Counted from the stretch's first letter, positions 24,875-33,597 are shown. The stretch: 64,000 nt of DNA from Pseudonocardia cypriaca (GCF_006717045.1 NZ_VFPH01000002.1:1178001-1242000), one strand, 5' to 3'. Numbers and translations are program-made. Notes: generated by a model from the sequence alone, not told the origin.

Positions 24875-25822
24875 ATGACGACGTTGACCCGCGCGTCCGC
24901 CGCCTCCCGCGGCGGCGCCAAACCCGTCCTCGACGGTCGACGCCCGCCCGGCGAGAGCGCACTCGTCTACATCTTCACCCTCGTCCCGACGTTCGCCCTG
25001 CTCGCAGCCGTCCCGATGGCCTGGGGCTGGGCGCTGAGCTGGACCGACATCGGCCTCGCGGTCGGCTTCTACCTCCTGTCCGCCTTCGGCGTCACCGTCG
25101 GCTTCCACCGCCACTTCACCCACCGGGCGTTCAAGGCCAACCGGGGCCTGCGGGCCGGGCTGGCGATCGCGGGCAGCATGGCCCTGCAGGGCGACGTCAT
25201 CACCTGGGTCGCCGACCACCGCCGCCACCACGCCTTCTCCGACAAGGAGGGCGACCCGCACTCCCCGTGGCTGTTCGGCACCACCCCCGCCGCGCTGGCC
25301 AAGGGCTTCTTCCACGCCCACCTCGGCTGGCTGTTCGGCAAGGACCGCACCAACGCCGCGCGCTTCACCCCCGACCTGCTCGCCGACCGCGACATCGCAC
25401 GGGTCAGCCGGTTGTTCCCGCTGTGGACGGTGATCAGCCTGGTCGCCCCTGCCCTGCTCGGTGGCCTGATCACCATGTCGTTCTGGGGCGCCGTCACGGC
25501 GTTCTTCTGGGCCGGGCTGGTCCGCGTCGCCGTGCTGCACCACGTCACCTGGTCGATCAACTCGATCTGCCACATGGTCGGTGAGCGCCCTTTCGCCGCG
25601 CAGGGCAAGGCGACCAACTTCTGGCCGCTGGCGATCCTGTCCCTCGGCGAGTCGTGGCACAACCTGCACCACGCCGACCCCACCTGCGCCCGCCACGGGG
25701 TCCGACCCGGGCAGATCGACCTGTCCGCACGCCTGATCCAGGCGTTCGAGAAGCTGGGCTGGGCGCGCGACGTCCGCTGGCCGACACCCGCCCGGCTCGC
25801 GAAGCTCGACGTCGCGAGCTGA
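24875..25822 (+). CDS. Acyl-CoA (delta-9 type) fatty acid desaturase
   Basis: A 315-residue membrane-bound di-iron desaturase that introduces a cis double bond into acyl-CoA, probably at the cytoplasmic membrane. The three His boxes are present: HRHFTH at residues 78-83, HRRHH at 115-119 and HNLHH near 261-265. Two paired hydrophobic segments lie around 30-72 and 185-225. It closely resembles actinobacterial stearoyl-CoA desaturases (DesA3 type). ATG 24875 follows AGGAGA. Electron donor genes are not adjacent. Likely regulated via the GTAGC repeats upstream. Confidence 0.92.
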   Translation: MTTLTRASAASRGGAKPVLDGRRPPGESALVYIFTLVPTFALLAAVPMAWGWALSWTDIGLAVGFYLLSAFGVTVGFHRHFTHRAFKANRGLRAGLAIAGSMALQGDVITWVADHRRHHAFSDKEGDPHSPWLFGTTPAALAKGFFHAHLGWLFGKDRTNAARFTPDLLADRDIARVSRLFPLWTVISLVAPALLGGLITMSFWGAVTAFFWAGLVRVAVLHHVTWSINSICHMVGERPFAAQGKATNFWPLAILSLGESWHNLHHADPTCARHGVRPGQIDLSARLIQAFEKLGWARDVRWPTPARLAKLDVAS

Positions 25823-25835
25823 CCGCAACGGGCGG

Positions 25836-25876
25836 CCCGGCCCCTCGCCGCAGACGCAGCGGCGAGACCGGGCGGC
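25836..25876 (+). terminator. Terminator-like hairpin after desaturase
   Basis: CTCGCCGC (25844-25851) pairs with GCGGCGAG (25859-25866) around a short loop, extended by CCGGCC/CCGGGC flanks. It lies 14 bp after the desaturase stop. No T-run follows, as is common in GC-rich actinobacteria. Confidence 0.5.
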
Positions 25877-26043
25877 CGGTTCGATTCGCGGTACGGTAGC
25901 CGCGTCCAAGGATGCCGAGCCGGAGCGGGGCGAGCGCATCGTCGATGTCCTGAGCCCCGTGTCGACCGAGCCCGGCGAGACGGAGCGGGTTCCGATGCGG
26001 TCGGGCTGGATGTTCACGACGGGGTCGGTCCTGCCCCGGTTGC

Positions 26044-26805
26044 GTGGCGTCCGCCGTGCCTGAGCCGGCCGAGCTCGAGCGGATGTTGGCCGAGATCGTG
26101 GCCGAAGGCGGCACGACGGCACCGCGGCGGATCTGCGAGGCCTGCATCTCCGTGCTGAAGGTCAGTCGAGCTGCCGTCACGATGATGGCGGGCCCCGACC
26201 GCCAGGAGCCGATCTTCGCCAGCGACTCGGTCGCGGCCCATCTCGACGAGATGCAGTTCCGCCTGGGTGAGGGACCGTGCGTCGAGGCGTTCACGGAGCG
26301 CCGGCCGGTGCTCATCCCGGACCTCGCGGAGCTCACCGGAAGCCGCTGGCCGGTCTTCGCCGCCGCTGCCCGCCGCACTCCGGTTCGAGCTGCCTTCGTA
26401 CTCCCGCTCCAGGCAGGCGCCATCGGGGTCGGGGTCCTCGACCTGTACCGCGACGAGCCCGGCATGCTCGACCACGACGAGCTCGCCGGTGCGCTGCGTG
26501 CGGCCGACGCGGTGCTGTGGGCGCTGCTCGGCATCCGCGCCGGCAAAGCGACGGAGCTGCCGGCACCGGCGACCCAGCCGCACAACGGCGCCGATCCCCA
26601 CGGCTGGCTGACGGGGTCGCCGTTGGATCACATCGAGGTCTACCAGGCCACGGGAATGATCATGGTTCAGCTGGACGTGTCCGCCGAGACGGCGTTGAGC
26701 AGGCTTCGCGCGTACGCATTCGTGCACGAACGATCGATCGACGACATCGCCCGCGATGTGGTGGCGCGACGCCTTCGGTTCGGGACCGAGGAGGAGGAAT
26801 CATGA
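26044..26805 (+). CDS. GAF-ANTAR domain regulator 1
   Basis: A 253-residue putative antitermination regulator. A GAF sensor domain spans about residues 20-170 (FRLGEGPCVEAFTERRPVLIPDL is typical), with a C-terminal ANTAR RNA-binding domain at about 198-245 (EVYQATGMIMVQLDVSAETALSRLRAYA). ANTAR proteins bind paired hexaloop hairpins in mRNA leaders. GTG 26044 is used; GTG 26056 is an alternative. Its stop overlaps the next gene by four bases, giving two GAF-ANTAR proteins in tandem. Confidence 0.85.
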   Translation: MASAVPEPAELERMLAEIVAEGGTTAPRRICEACISVLKVSRAAVTMMAGPDRQEPIFASDSVAAHLDEMQFRLGEGPCVEAFTERRPVLIPDLAELTGSRWPVFAAAARRTPVRAAFVLPLQAGAIGVGVLDLYRDEPGMLDHDELAGALRAADAVLWALLGIRAGKATELPAPATQPHNGADPHGWLTGSPLDHIEVYQATGMIMVQLDVSAETALSRLRAYAFVHERSIDDIARDVVARRLRFGTEEEES

Positions 26806-27554
26806 CGAACGCCGAGCAGGAAGGTCGCGAGCGGGTACTGACGGAGGCGTTCGTCAGTCTCGCAGACACCCTCGTCACCGACTTCGACGTGATCGACCTC
26901 CTGCACCGCCTGTGCAACGACTCGGTCAGGCTGCTGCCGGTCGAAGCCGCCGGCCTGATGCTGTCGGACCAGCGCGGCACGCTGCGAGTCGTTTCCTCCT
27001 CGACCGAGCAGGCGCACCTCGTCGAGCTCTTCCAGCTCCAGGCCGACGAGGGTCCTTGCCTCGACTGCTTCCGCACGAGCCATCAGATCGTCGCCGGCGA
27101 CCTCGGTCACGAGTCCCGCTGGCCGCGCTTCGCCGAGCATGCCCGGCAAGCCGGCTACCGAGCCGTGCACGCCCTGCCCCTGCGCCTGCGCTCGGAGACC
27201 ATCGGAGCTCTCAACTTGTTCGGGAGCACACCCGGTGCGCTCTCGCCCCACGCACTCCGGATCGGCCAGGCGCTCGCCGACGTGGCCACCATCGGGATCC
27301 TGCAGGAGCGCGCCCTCCGCCGACAGGAGGTGCTCGCCGAGCAACTGCAAGCCGCGCTCAACAGCCGCGTGATCATCGAACAGGCCAAGGGCATGCTCGC
27401 CGAACGCGGCCAGATCGATCTCTCGCAGGCGTTCACCCTGCTCCGGACCCACGCCCGTACCCGCCAGCTGCGGCTCAGCGACCTGGCCCGGGATGTCGTC
27501 AACGGTGCGACCCTCCCCGGCGGGCTGCTCGATCCCGGCCGGCCGGAGGAGTAG
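26802..27554 (+). CDS. GAF-ANTAR domain regulator 2
   Basis: A 250-residue protein with GAF domain (about residues 25-165; QADEGPCLDCFRTS, then RAVHALPLRLRSETIGALNLF) and C-terminal ANTAR (about 185-240; LNSRVIIEQAKGMLAERGQI, AFTLLRTHAR). The ANTAR is closer to consensus than that of its neighbour. ATG 26802 has GAGGAGGAAT just upstream and overlaps the previous stop. The pair may heterodimerise or sense different signals. Confidence 0.9.
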   Translation: MTNAEQEGRERVLTEAFVSLADTLVTDFDVIDLLHRLCNDSVRLLPVEAAGLMLSDQRGTLRVVSSSTEQAHLVELFQLQADEGPCLDCFRTSHQIVAGDLGHESRWPRFAEHARQAGYRAVHALPLRLRSETIGALNLFGSTPGALSPHALRIGQALADVATIGILQERALRRQEVLAEQLQAALNSRVIIEQAKGMLAERGQIDLSQAFTLLRTHARTRQLRLSDLARDVVNGATLPGGLLDPGRPEE

Positions 27555-27669
27555 CACCTCGGCTGCTCGGCCCACCCCGGGCCGTCCGCCGGCCGCGCGG
27601 CCCATCTGCGGCCACCGATCGGCGCTGTACGGCCGGAAACCCGCCGTCTAGGCTCGGCCGGCGGCGTCG

Positions 27670-27692
27670 CCCCAGACCCCGGTGCCCGCTGT
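27670..27692 (+). repeat. 23-bp direct repeat, copy 1
   Basis: The segment beginning CCCCAGACCCCGGTGCCC is identical to 28860-28882 and followed in both places by a GAGCGT stretch. It lies in the leader region of the anti-sigma type gene, about 70 bases before its ATG. Function unknown. Confidence 0.7.
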
Positions 27693-27763
27693 ACGAGCGT
27701 GTGTTGTTCCGGGGACGCATCGACGACCGTGCACGCGGGATATGGCCCGCCAGGAGAGCACAG

Positions 27764-28198
27764 ATGAGTAACGCCACCGCGGACCTGGTCGAATTCGCCC
27801 ACCGCGAATGGCCGGCGCACCCACTCCAGCTGGCTCCGATCCACACCGAAACCCAGCGCTTGCTGGCACCGCTCAACCTGTCCGACGACACCGAGCAAGC
27901 TTTCGTCCGGGCCGTTGACGAAGCAGCGAGCAACGTCGTGGAACACGCCTATGCACCCGGCCCGACCGACGATGCGGTGACCGATCACGTCGCATCCGAC
28001 GACGTCGTCGAACTGACCTTCTGGACCGAGGATCGGTCCGTCTGCATCGAGATCGTGGATCACGGGCGTTGGCGGCCACCGGACGCCACTCCCAGCAGTA
28101 GCTGCAGCGGGTTCGCGATCATGATTCAACTGATGCCGACGGTTCTGATCCACTACGACAGCCGCGGCACCCGCGTGCTCCTGCGCGGCACGGTCTGA
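27764..28198 (+). CDS. Anti-sigma/RsbW-type ATP-binding (HATPase_c) protein
   Basis: A 144-residue GHKL ATPase of the SpoIIAB/RsbW kind. The N-box is VDEAASNVVEHAY, the G1 box EIVDHGRW, and a reduced G2 box GFAIMIQLM. Such proteins bind a sigma factor or phosphorylate an anti-anti-sigma factor. ATG 27764 has AGGAGA six bases upstream. No partner sigma or STAS gene is adjacent; the GAF-ANTAR pair upstream suggests a general-stress signalling locus. Confidence 0.85.
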   Translation: MSNATADLVEFAHREWPAHPLQLAPIHTETQRLLAPLNLSDDTEQAFVRAVDEAASNVVEHAYAPGPTDDAVTDHVASDDVVELTFWTEDRSVCIEIVDHGRWRPPDATPSSSCSGFAIMIQLMPTVLIHYDSRGTRVLLRGTV

Positions 28199-28315
28199 AT
28201 CCCACCAGGCCGTGGGACCAGCCGCACGCCGTCGCTCGAGGGGTTCGGCGGCGGAATGGCGGAGCAGCGAGCGGGTGCCGCGGCCCGACGTGCCGATCGG
28301 CGGCGGGGTGAATGC

Positions 28316-28486
28316 TCAGGAGCCGCGGGCGCGGCGACGTCGACGGGCGGACCTCGATGCAACACGTGGCGGACCTGCGTGCCATGGCGACTCGTACTTC
28401 TGCAGGAGGCGGAGTCCGCTGTTGCGGTCGAGCGCGCCGATCAGGACGACGATCGCGAAGATGAATGCTCCGAGAAGATTGATCAT
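28316..28486 (-). CDS. Possible small single-pass membrane protein
   Basis: A 56-residue frame beginning MINLLGAFIFAIVVLIGALD, a strong transmembrane segment, followed by a tail very rich in Arg and Ser. ATG 28486 has GAAGGGA about 10 bases upstream, on the strand opposite to the anti-sigma gene. No family recognised. It could be spurious, but the hydrophobic helix and ribosome site argue for expression. Confidence 0.35.
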   Translation of the reverse strand: MINLLGAFIFAIVVLIGALDRNSGLRLLQKYESPWHAGPPRVASRSARRRRRARGS

Positions 28487-29135
28487 CGCCGACGTTCCCT
28501 TCTGCCACAGCTCGGCCTGGTGATCAGGCGAGGCTTCAGGGTCAGGCGGTGACTCCGCCCGGTCTCGGCGCCGCCAACGGCGGCGCGTCACGGCGAACGG
28601 AATGAGGCGATCGAGAGCCGACGCCGGTCGGCGCTCTTCGTTCTCGGCTTCGTGGTTGATCGAGTCGAATGCGGGACGACAGCGATCCGGAGGCCGCGTC
28701 TGAAATCCTTCTGCAACACCGGAGCCTACTCCTGTTCTCCCTCTACAGGGGCGAAGACCGATGCGCCAGGAGCCGCTGACTCGAATACCCGGTTCACGAC
28801 CTCGGTGGACCGCGGTGGACGGCCGAACGCATCACCGCTAGCCTCTCCACGCGGTCTCACCCCAGACCCCGGTGCCCGCTGTCAGAGCGTTGTGCCGAAC
28901 CGGGTAGGAGTGATCGACATCGTCCGTGCCGCGCTTCCCTGCTGCTCCTACGCGACATGGACACGCATCGAGCGCCCACACGTCCGTCGAAGGGCCAGGA
29001 CGGGGGCTCGCGAAACTGGCGGTGGCCGCGCCTCCGGAGGGGGACGTGCGAGTCACCGGCTGTCGTCGGGCCTCGGCCGAGCAGGGAACGGCCGAGGCGC
29101 GATGACGCGGTAGCGGTCGGGTGACCGACCGCCCG
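28487..29135. other. Non-coding stretch before nif3
   Basis: About 650 bp without a supportable gene. It holds the second copy of the 23-bp direct repeat (28860-28882) preceded by CTAGCCTC, similar to CTAGGCTC before copy 1, and visibly lower-quality codon structure on both strands. I read it as decayed or junction sequence. Confidence 0.5.
28860..28882 (+). repeat. 23-bp direct repeat, copy 2
   Basis: Identical to 27670-27692 and in the same orientation, 1190 bp away. Both copies are preceded by a CTAG(G/C)CTC segment 16-20 bases upstream, so a duplicated promoter or leader region is possible. Confidence 0.7.
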
Positions 29136-30278
29136 TCAGCGGGCGGCGCCGATGCTCCACGGGTCGGTGCGGCGGGTGGACACCGTGACCCGCACGCGGT
29201 CGCCGAGCGCCGCGCGCACGACGTCCGCCGCCTGCGCGCACCACGGCCACTCGGACGCCCAGTGCGCCACGTCCACCAGTGCGGGCGTCGGGCGGCCGAC
29301 CGTGCCCGCCAGAAGGTGCTCCGACGCGGGGTGGTGGCGCAGGTCAGCGGTGACGTAGGCGTCGACGCCTGCGGCGGTGGCGGCCCCCAGCGCCGAGTCG
29401 CCCGCGCCGCCGCAGACCGCGACCGAGTGGATCGGGCGGTCCGGATCCCCGGCCGCCCGCACGCCCCACGCCGTCTCCGGGAGCCCAGCCCGCACCCGCG
29501 CCGCGAATGCCGACAGCGGCTCGGGCTCGGGCAGGGTGCCGATCCGGCCCAGCCCGCGCGACGACGACAGCTCTGCGAGCTCGAACACGTCGAACGCAGG
29601 CTCCTCGTACGGATGCGTGGCCCGCAGCGCCGCGACCACCGCCTCCCGCCGCCCGCGTGGCAGCACCATCTCCAGCTTCGTCTCGGCCACCCGCTCCAGC
29701 TTCCCGACGGTCCCGATCGTCGGGTTCGCGCCGTCCAGGGGCTTGAACTGGCCGGTGCCGGCCGTCGCGAACGAGCAGTGGCTGTAGTCGCCGATCCGGC
29801 CTGCGCCTGCCGCCGACATCGCCTCGTGCACGGCGGTGATCACCGGGCCGGTCGGGATGAACGTCACGATCTTGTCGAGCGGCTCGGCCGGTTCGCTGAT
29901 CAGCGGGCCGCTGACGGCCAGCCCGATCGCGCCGGCGAGCGCGTCGGACACGCCAGGGTCGGCCGAGTCGGCGTTCGTGTGCGCGGTGAACAGCGCGGTG
30001 CCGCCGCGGATGAGCCGGTGCAGGAGGGCGCCCTTCGGCGTGTCGGCGCCGACGCCGTGCACGCCCCGCAGCAGCAGCGGGTGGTGGGTGACGAGCAGCT
30101 GGTGGCCCCCGATCGCCTCGTCGACGGTCTCCGGCACGGGGTCGACCGCGAACAGCACCGACTCGACGGGTTCGGCCGGGTCACCGCAGACGAGCCCGAC
30201 GGCGTCCCACTCGGCGGCGAGCGCGGGCGGGTACGCGGCCTCCAGAGCCGCGATGACGTCGCCGACGGTCGCGGTCAC
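29136..30278 (-). CDS. Nif3-like dinuclear metal centre protein
   Basis: A 380-residue NIF3/YbgI family protein. The N-terminal domain carries VTHHPLLL at residues 63-70 and AHTNADSA near 98, metal-ligand positions. A PII-like insert domain spans about 130-240 (YSHCSFATAGTGQFKPL). The C-terminal domain ends with DLRHHPASEHLLA and VDVAHWASE, completing the dinuclear site. Annotated elsewhere as GTP cyclohydrolase I type 2, but the physiological substrate is unsettled. Its first ATG overlaps the CobC-like gene stop. Equivalent to Rv2230c. Confidence 0.93.
   Translation of the reverse strand: MTATVGDVIAALEAAYPPALAAEWDAVGLVCGDPAEPVESVLFAVDPVPETVDEAIGGHQLLVTHHPLLLRGVHGVGADTPKGALLHRLIRGGTALFTAHTNADSADPGVSDALAGAIGLAVSGPLISEPAEPLDKIVTFIPTGPVITAVHEAMSAAGAGRIGDYSHCSFATAGTGQFKPLDGANPTIGTVGKLERVAETKLEMVLPRGRREAVVAALRATHPYEEPAFDVFELAELSSSRGLGRIGTLPEPEPLSAFAARVRAGLPETAWGVRAAGDPDRPIHSVAVCGGAGDSALGAATAAGVDAYVTADLRHHPASEHLLAGTVGRPTPALVDVAHWASEWPWCAQAADVVRAALGDRVRVTVSTRRTDPWSIGAAR
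29142..29175 (+). repeat. nif3 3' end, direct repeat 2
   Basis: The genuine 3' end of nif3 (DPWSIGAAR on the minus strand), of which a 35-bp copy sits at 22927-22961 in the same orientation. Confidence 0.7.
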
Positions 30279-31324
30279 GCCGCCACCGCCGCGAGCGCCT
30301 CCGCGAACGCCGTCACCAGGCGGCCGACCTCGGCCGCGGGACGCACGGCGACCCGGACGTGGTCGGGGCCGAGCCCGGGGAACGTGTCGCCGCGGCGCAC
30401 GGCGATCCCGGCTTCGCGCAACGCCGTCCGCACCCGCTCACCCTGCCCGTCCGGCAGCCGCAGCAGCAGGTACGGGGCGGTGCCGGGCAGCACCGTGACG
30501 CCCGGGACGGCCGCCAGCCGCTCCACCTGCTCGGCCCGGGCCACGGCGAGCCGCTCCGCCGCCTTCCGGGACTCCTCCACCGCGGACGGCGTCGAGCACC
30601 CGATCACCGCCTCCAGCGCGAGCGTCGAGACCGGCCACGGCGGGCGCGGCGCGGCCAGCCGCGCGAGCAGCTCGGGGTCGCCCAGCGCGTAGCCCGCGCG
30701 CAGGCCCGCGAGCGCCCAGGTCTTGGTGAGGCTGCGGAACACCAGCAGGCCCGGCACGTCGGTGGCGCCCGCGACGGACTCCGGCTCACCCGGGATCGCG
30801 TCGGCGAACGCCTCGTCGACGAGCAGCACGCGGTCCGGCGCGGCGAGCGCGCGGACGTCCTCGGCCGGGTGCAGCACGCCGGTGGGGTTGGTGGGGTTGC
30901 CGATCACGACGAGGTCGGCCTCGGCCGGCACGGCGTCGGGGTGCAGGCGGTGGCCGTCGGCCTCGTCGGTGAGCACGTGGACGACCTCGACCCCGGCCGC
31001 CCGCAGCGCCGCCTCCGGCTCGGTGAACCCTGGGTGCACCACCGCCGCCAGCCGCGGCCGCAACGCGGGGAGCAGCGCGAACCCCTCGGCGCTGCCCGCG
31101 AGCACGAGCACCTCGTCCGGCCGGCGCGAGTGCCGCGCCGCGACCGCCTCCCGTGCCTGCCGGTCGTGGGAGGCGGCCGGGTAGCGCCCGATCCCGTCGA
31201 GCGCGACGACCAGCCGATCCCGCAACCAGGGCGGCGGCCCGCTGCCCTGGACGTTGACGGCGAAGTCGAGCAATCCGGGCCCGGCATCGACGTCCCCGTG
31301 ATGCCGCAAGGACGCAAGATCCAT
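30275..31324 (-). CDS. cobC: PLP-dependent aminotransferase, Rv2231c/CobC-like
   Basis: A 349-residue fold type I aminotransferase. Motifs: VIGNPTNPTGVLHP (PLP binding Asn), VDEAFADAIPGE (Asp) and FRSLTKTWALAGLRAGY (Schiff-base Lys and phosphate-binding Arg). Related to histidinol-phosphate aminotransferase and to threonine-phosphate decarboxylase CobC of cobalamin synthesis; the Rv2231c name is by synteny, so the reaction is not certain. ATG 31324 chosen for the conserved MDLASLRHHGD start. Operon with nif3; divergent from the phosphatase. Confidence 0.85.
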   Translation of the reverse strand: MDLASLRHHGDVDAGPGLLDFAVNVQGSGPPPWLRDRLVVALDGIGRYPAASHDRQAREAVAARHSRRPDEVLVLAGSAEGFALLPALRPRLAAVVHPGFTEPEAALRAAGVEVVHVLTDEADGHRLHPDAVPAEADLVVIGNPTNPTGVLHPAEDVRALAAPDRVLLVDEAFADAIPGEPESVAGATDVPGLLVFRSLTKTWALAGLRAGYALGDPELLARLAAPRPPWPVSTLALEAVIGCSTPSAVEESRKAAERLAVARAEQVERLAAVPGVTVLPGTAPYLLLRLPDGQGERVRTALREAGIAVRRGDTFPGLGPDHVRVAVRPAAEVGRLVTAFAEALAAVAA

Positions 31325-31352
31325 GGCCGGAAGCGTACGGCGGCGGCCCACG

Positions 31353-31426
31353 CCACTTCACACATCCAGCACGTACTTCACACAGGGCGGGCCCTGTGCG
31401 AAGTCGGTACTGGGTCTGTGAAGTGG
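31353..31426. repeat. Nested palindromes with ACTTCACA arms
   Basis: Outer arms CCACTTCACA (31353-31362) and TGTGAAGTGG (31417-31426) enclose an inner hairpin, GTACTTCACACAGGGC (31373-31388) against CCCTGTGCGAAGTcGGTAC (31392-31410). The region fills the divergent promoter gap of cobC and the phosphatase, so it may be regulatory or a repetitive palindrome. Confidence 0.7.
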
Positions 31427-31483
31427 GTCTGGGGTCAGGCCCGGGCCGCGACGACGAGTGACCGGCTGCGAGAGACTGCAGCC

Positions 31484-31957
31484 GTGACCGACAACCCCCT
31501 GCGCGTCGTGTTCGTCTGCACCGGCAACATCTGCCGGTCGCCGATCGCGGAGAAGGTGTTCGTCCACGAGCTGGAGCGAGCCGGTCTGGCCGACGCCGTG
31601 CACGTGTCGAGCGCCGGCACGGGCAACTGGCACGTCGGGTCACCCGCCGACGAGCGGGCCGTGGCCGCGCTGCTGGCCGGGGGCTACAAGTCCGAGCACA
31701 TCGCGCGGCAGGTGGACGCGGACCAGCTCGGCGCGGACCTGATCGTCGCGCTCGACCGGTCCCACGAGCGGGCGCTGCGGTCGTTGGTGCGCGACCCGGA
31801 CCGGGTGCGGCTCCTGCGCTCGTTCGACCCGGACGCCCCGCCCCGCGCCGAGGTGCCCGACCCGTACTACGGCGACGACGACGGCTTCACCTCCGTGCTG
31901 GACATGATCAAGGCCGCGATGCCCGGGATGGTCGAGTGGGTGCGCGAGAACAGGTGA
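31484..31957 (+). CDS. ptpA: Low-molecular-weight protein tyrosine phosphatase
   Basis: A 157-residue LMW-PTP. The catalytic P-loop VFVCTGNICRSP (CX5RS) is at about residues 9-20 and the general-acid Asp is in PDPYYGDDDGF. It dephosphorylates protein Tyr-P or small arylphosphates; in M. tuberculosis PtpA (Rv2234) lies in the same gene block. GTG 31484 begins MTDNPLRVVF. Its stop overlaps the fructosamine kinase GTG. Confidence 0.92.
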   Translation: MTDNPLRVVFVCTGNICRSPIAEKVFVHELERAGLADAVHVSSAGTGNWHVGSPADERAVAALLAGGYKSEHIARQVDADQLGADLIVALDRSHERALRSLVRDPDRVRLLRSFDPDAPPRAEVPDPYYGDDDGFTSVLDMIKAAMPGMVEWVRENR

Positions 31958-32703
31958 CGGTGCTGGGCGTCGTGGTCCGCGGCCGGGTGTCGCTGGGAGG
32001 CGGCGCCGCGCGGGTCGGGCTCGCCGACGGGCGCACCGTCGTCGTCAAGGAGGGTGACCGGGCGGCGATCGCCGCCGAGGCGGCGGGGCTGCGCTGGCTC
32101 GACGAGGCGGGTGGCGCGCCCGTGCCCGCCGTGCTGGAGTCGGACGGCGGGCGGCTGGTCACCGAGCTGGTCCCAAGCGGCTCCCCCGACGCGCGAGCGG
32201 CCGATGAGCTGGGCCGCGCGCTGGCCCGGACGCACGCGGCAGGTGCGCCCGCATTCGGTGCCGCGCCGCCCGGCGGCCCCGCCGACGCGCGCATCGGCGC
32301 CGCCCCGATGCGCAACGCACCCGCCCCGAGCTGGCCGGAGTGGTACGCAGCCGACCGGCTCGTTCCCTACCTGCGCACGGCCCGCGACGCCGGCACCCTG
32401 AGCGCCGACGACGCCCGGGTGATCGAGGCGGTCGCGGACCCCCTGCCCGCCCTCGCCGGGCCCGCGGAGCCGCCCGCCAGGCTGCACGGCGACCTGTGGT
32501 CGGGGAACGTGCTGTGGTCGCCGGCCGGAGCCGTGCTCATCGATCCGGCGGCCCACGGCGGGCACCGGGAGACCGACCTCGCGATGGCGGATGCAGCGTC
32601 ACATGCTCGAGCCCGTCGGGGACGAACCTGTCGCAGAAGTGGTGCGGCGCCTCGGGGCGGAGGCAGTCAGCGCCGCAAGGAGGTCACCGCCCCTGGTCGG
32701 GCA

Positions 32704-33597
32704 CTACTTCTTTCGCCTGGCGTTATCATCAATAAAGGGAATCAATACGTCCAGCAAGCCAGCGGGATTCTCCTCCTGAACGTAATGCCCAGCATCTGGA
32801 ACGATCGCAACCTGAACATTAGTGGCGACCTCTCGAAGCATTTCCTCATTCACGTCAGAAAACAGGTTGGCCGCCCCCGCTACTCCCAAGACGGGCAACG
32901 TCAGTCGTCCGGCATCGACCAAGGCTGCTCGGTTGTCGCGATCGTCTCTTGCGAAGGCGCGGTAGAGCTCAAAACCTGCACGCATGGCGCCCGGTTGCTC
33001 AAAGTGAGCGGCATAGACAGACAAGTCCTCAAGTGTGATCGCTTCCGGATTGAAGGTTGCGCCGTCAAAGAATAGTTTCAGATAGGTTCGTTCTCGTCCC
33101 GCCGTCAGCTGCTCAGGCACATCCAGCGCCTGATGGAAGAAGAAGTGCCAATGACGCATATCGACCCTGAGTCGTTCGTACACGTCTGTCCCCGGCAATG
33201 TTGCTTCCATCAGGGTCAGCGTCGACAGATCGTCACGGAATCGAAGCGCGTATGCCAATGACACCATCGAGCCAATATCGTGGCCAACCAGACTGATTGG
33301 CTCGTTGACCCGTAGGATTTCGCGCACTATCACCCGCACATCCCCGGCCATCGTCCATTTGTCGTATCCGCTCGCGGGGTGCGAAGAACTGCCTGCGCCT
33401 CGATAGTCAATACATACGACACTGTTACCTGCACGCACTAGCGGCGCGGCGACATGTCGCCAACTATGCCAAGTTTGGGGGTATCCATGCAGCAGGACCA
33501 CCGTGTGCTCGCCCACGCCTGCCCGCGCATAGTGAAGTCGTACTCCCGGAGCCACTTCAGACGACCCGTGGCTCCACTCTGTGGAGTCAGTGCTCAT
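32704..33597 (-). CDS. Alpha/beta hydrolase, epoxide hydrolase/haloalkane dehalogenase-like
   Basis: A 297-residue hydrolase. LLHGYPQTWHSWRHVA gives the HG oxyanion-hole motif, LVGHDIGSMVSLAYAL the Asp nucleophile (GHDxG), and IVPDAGHYVQEENP the catalytic His. An Asp rather than Ser nucleophile points to epoxide hydrolase, haloacetate dehalogenase or related activity. ATG 33597 has GGGG about nine bases upstream. Codon usage is much less GC-biased than neighbours, marking recent horizontal transfer with the insertion. Confidence 0.88.
   Translation of the reverse strand: MSTDSTEWSHGSSEVAPGVRLHYARAGVGEHTVVLLHGYPQTWHSWRHVAAPLVRAGNSVVCIDYRGAGSSSHPASGYDKWTMAGDVRVIVREILRVNEPISLVGHDIGSMVSLAYALRFRDDLSTLTLMEATLPGTDVYERLRVDMRHWHFFFHQALDVPEQLTAGRERTYLKLFFDGATFNPEAITLEDLSVYAAHFEQPGAMRAGFELYRAFARDDRDNRAALVDAGRLTLPVLGVAGAANLFSDVNEEMLREVATNVQVAIVPDAGHYVQEENPAGLLDVLIPFIDDNARRKK

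Noticed and set aside
27703..27743. SigB/SigH-like promoter (GTTGTT...GGGATA) before the anti-sigma gene
   Set aside because: The spacer is about 28 bp, too long for the known 14-16 bp spacing.
28652..29113. Plus-strand 153-codon frame before nif3
   Set aside because: Low-complexity Arg/Gly-rich translation, no ribosome site, contains the direct repeat.
32591..32779. 62-codon frame at the left end of the insertion
   Set aside because: It spans the junction and overlaps the hydrolase 3' end; no family or ribosome site.
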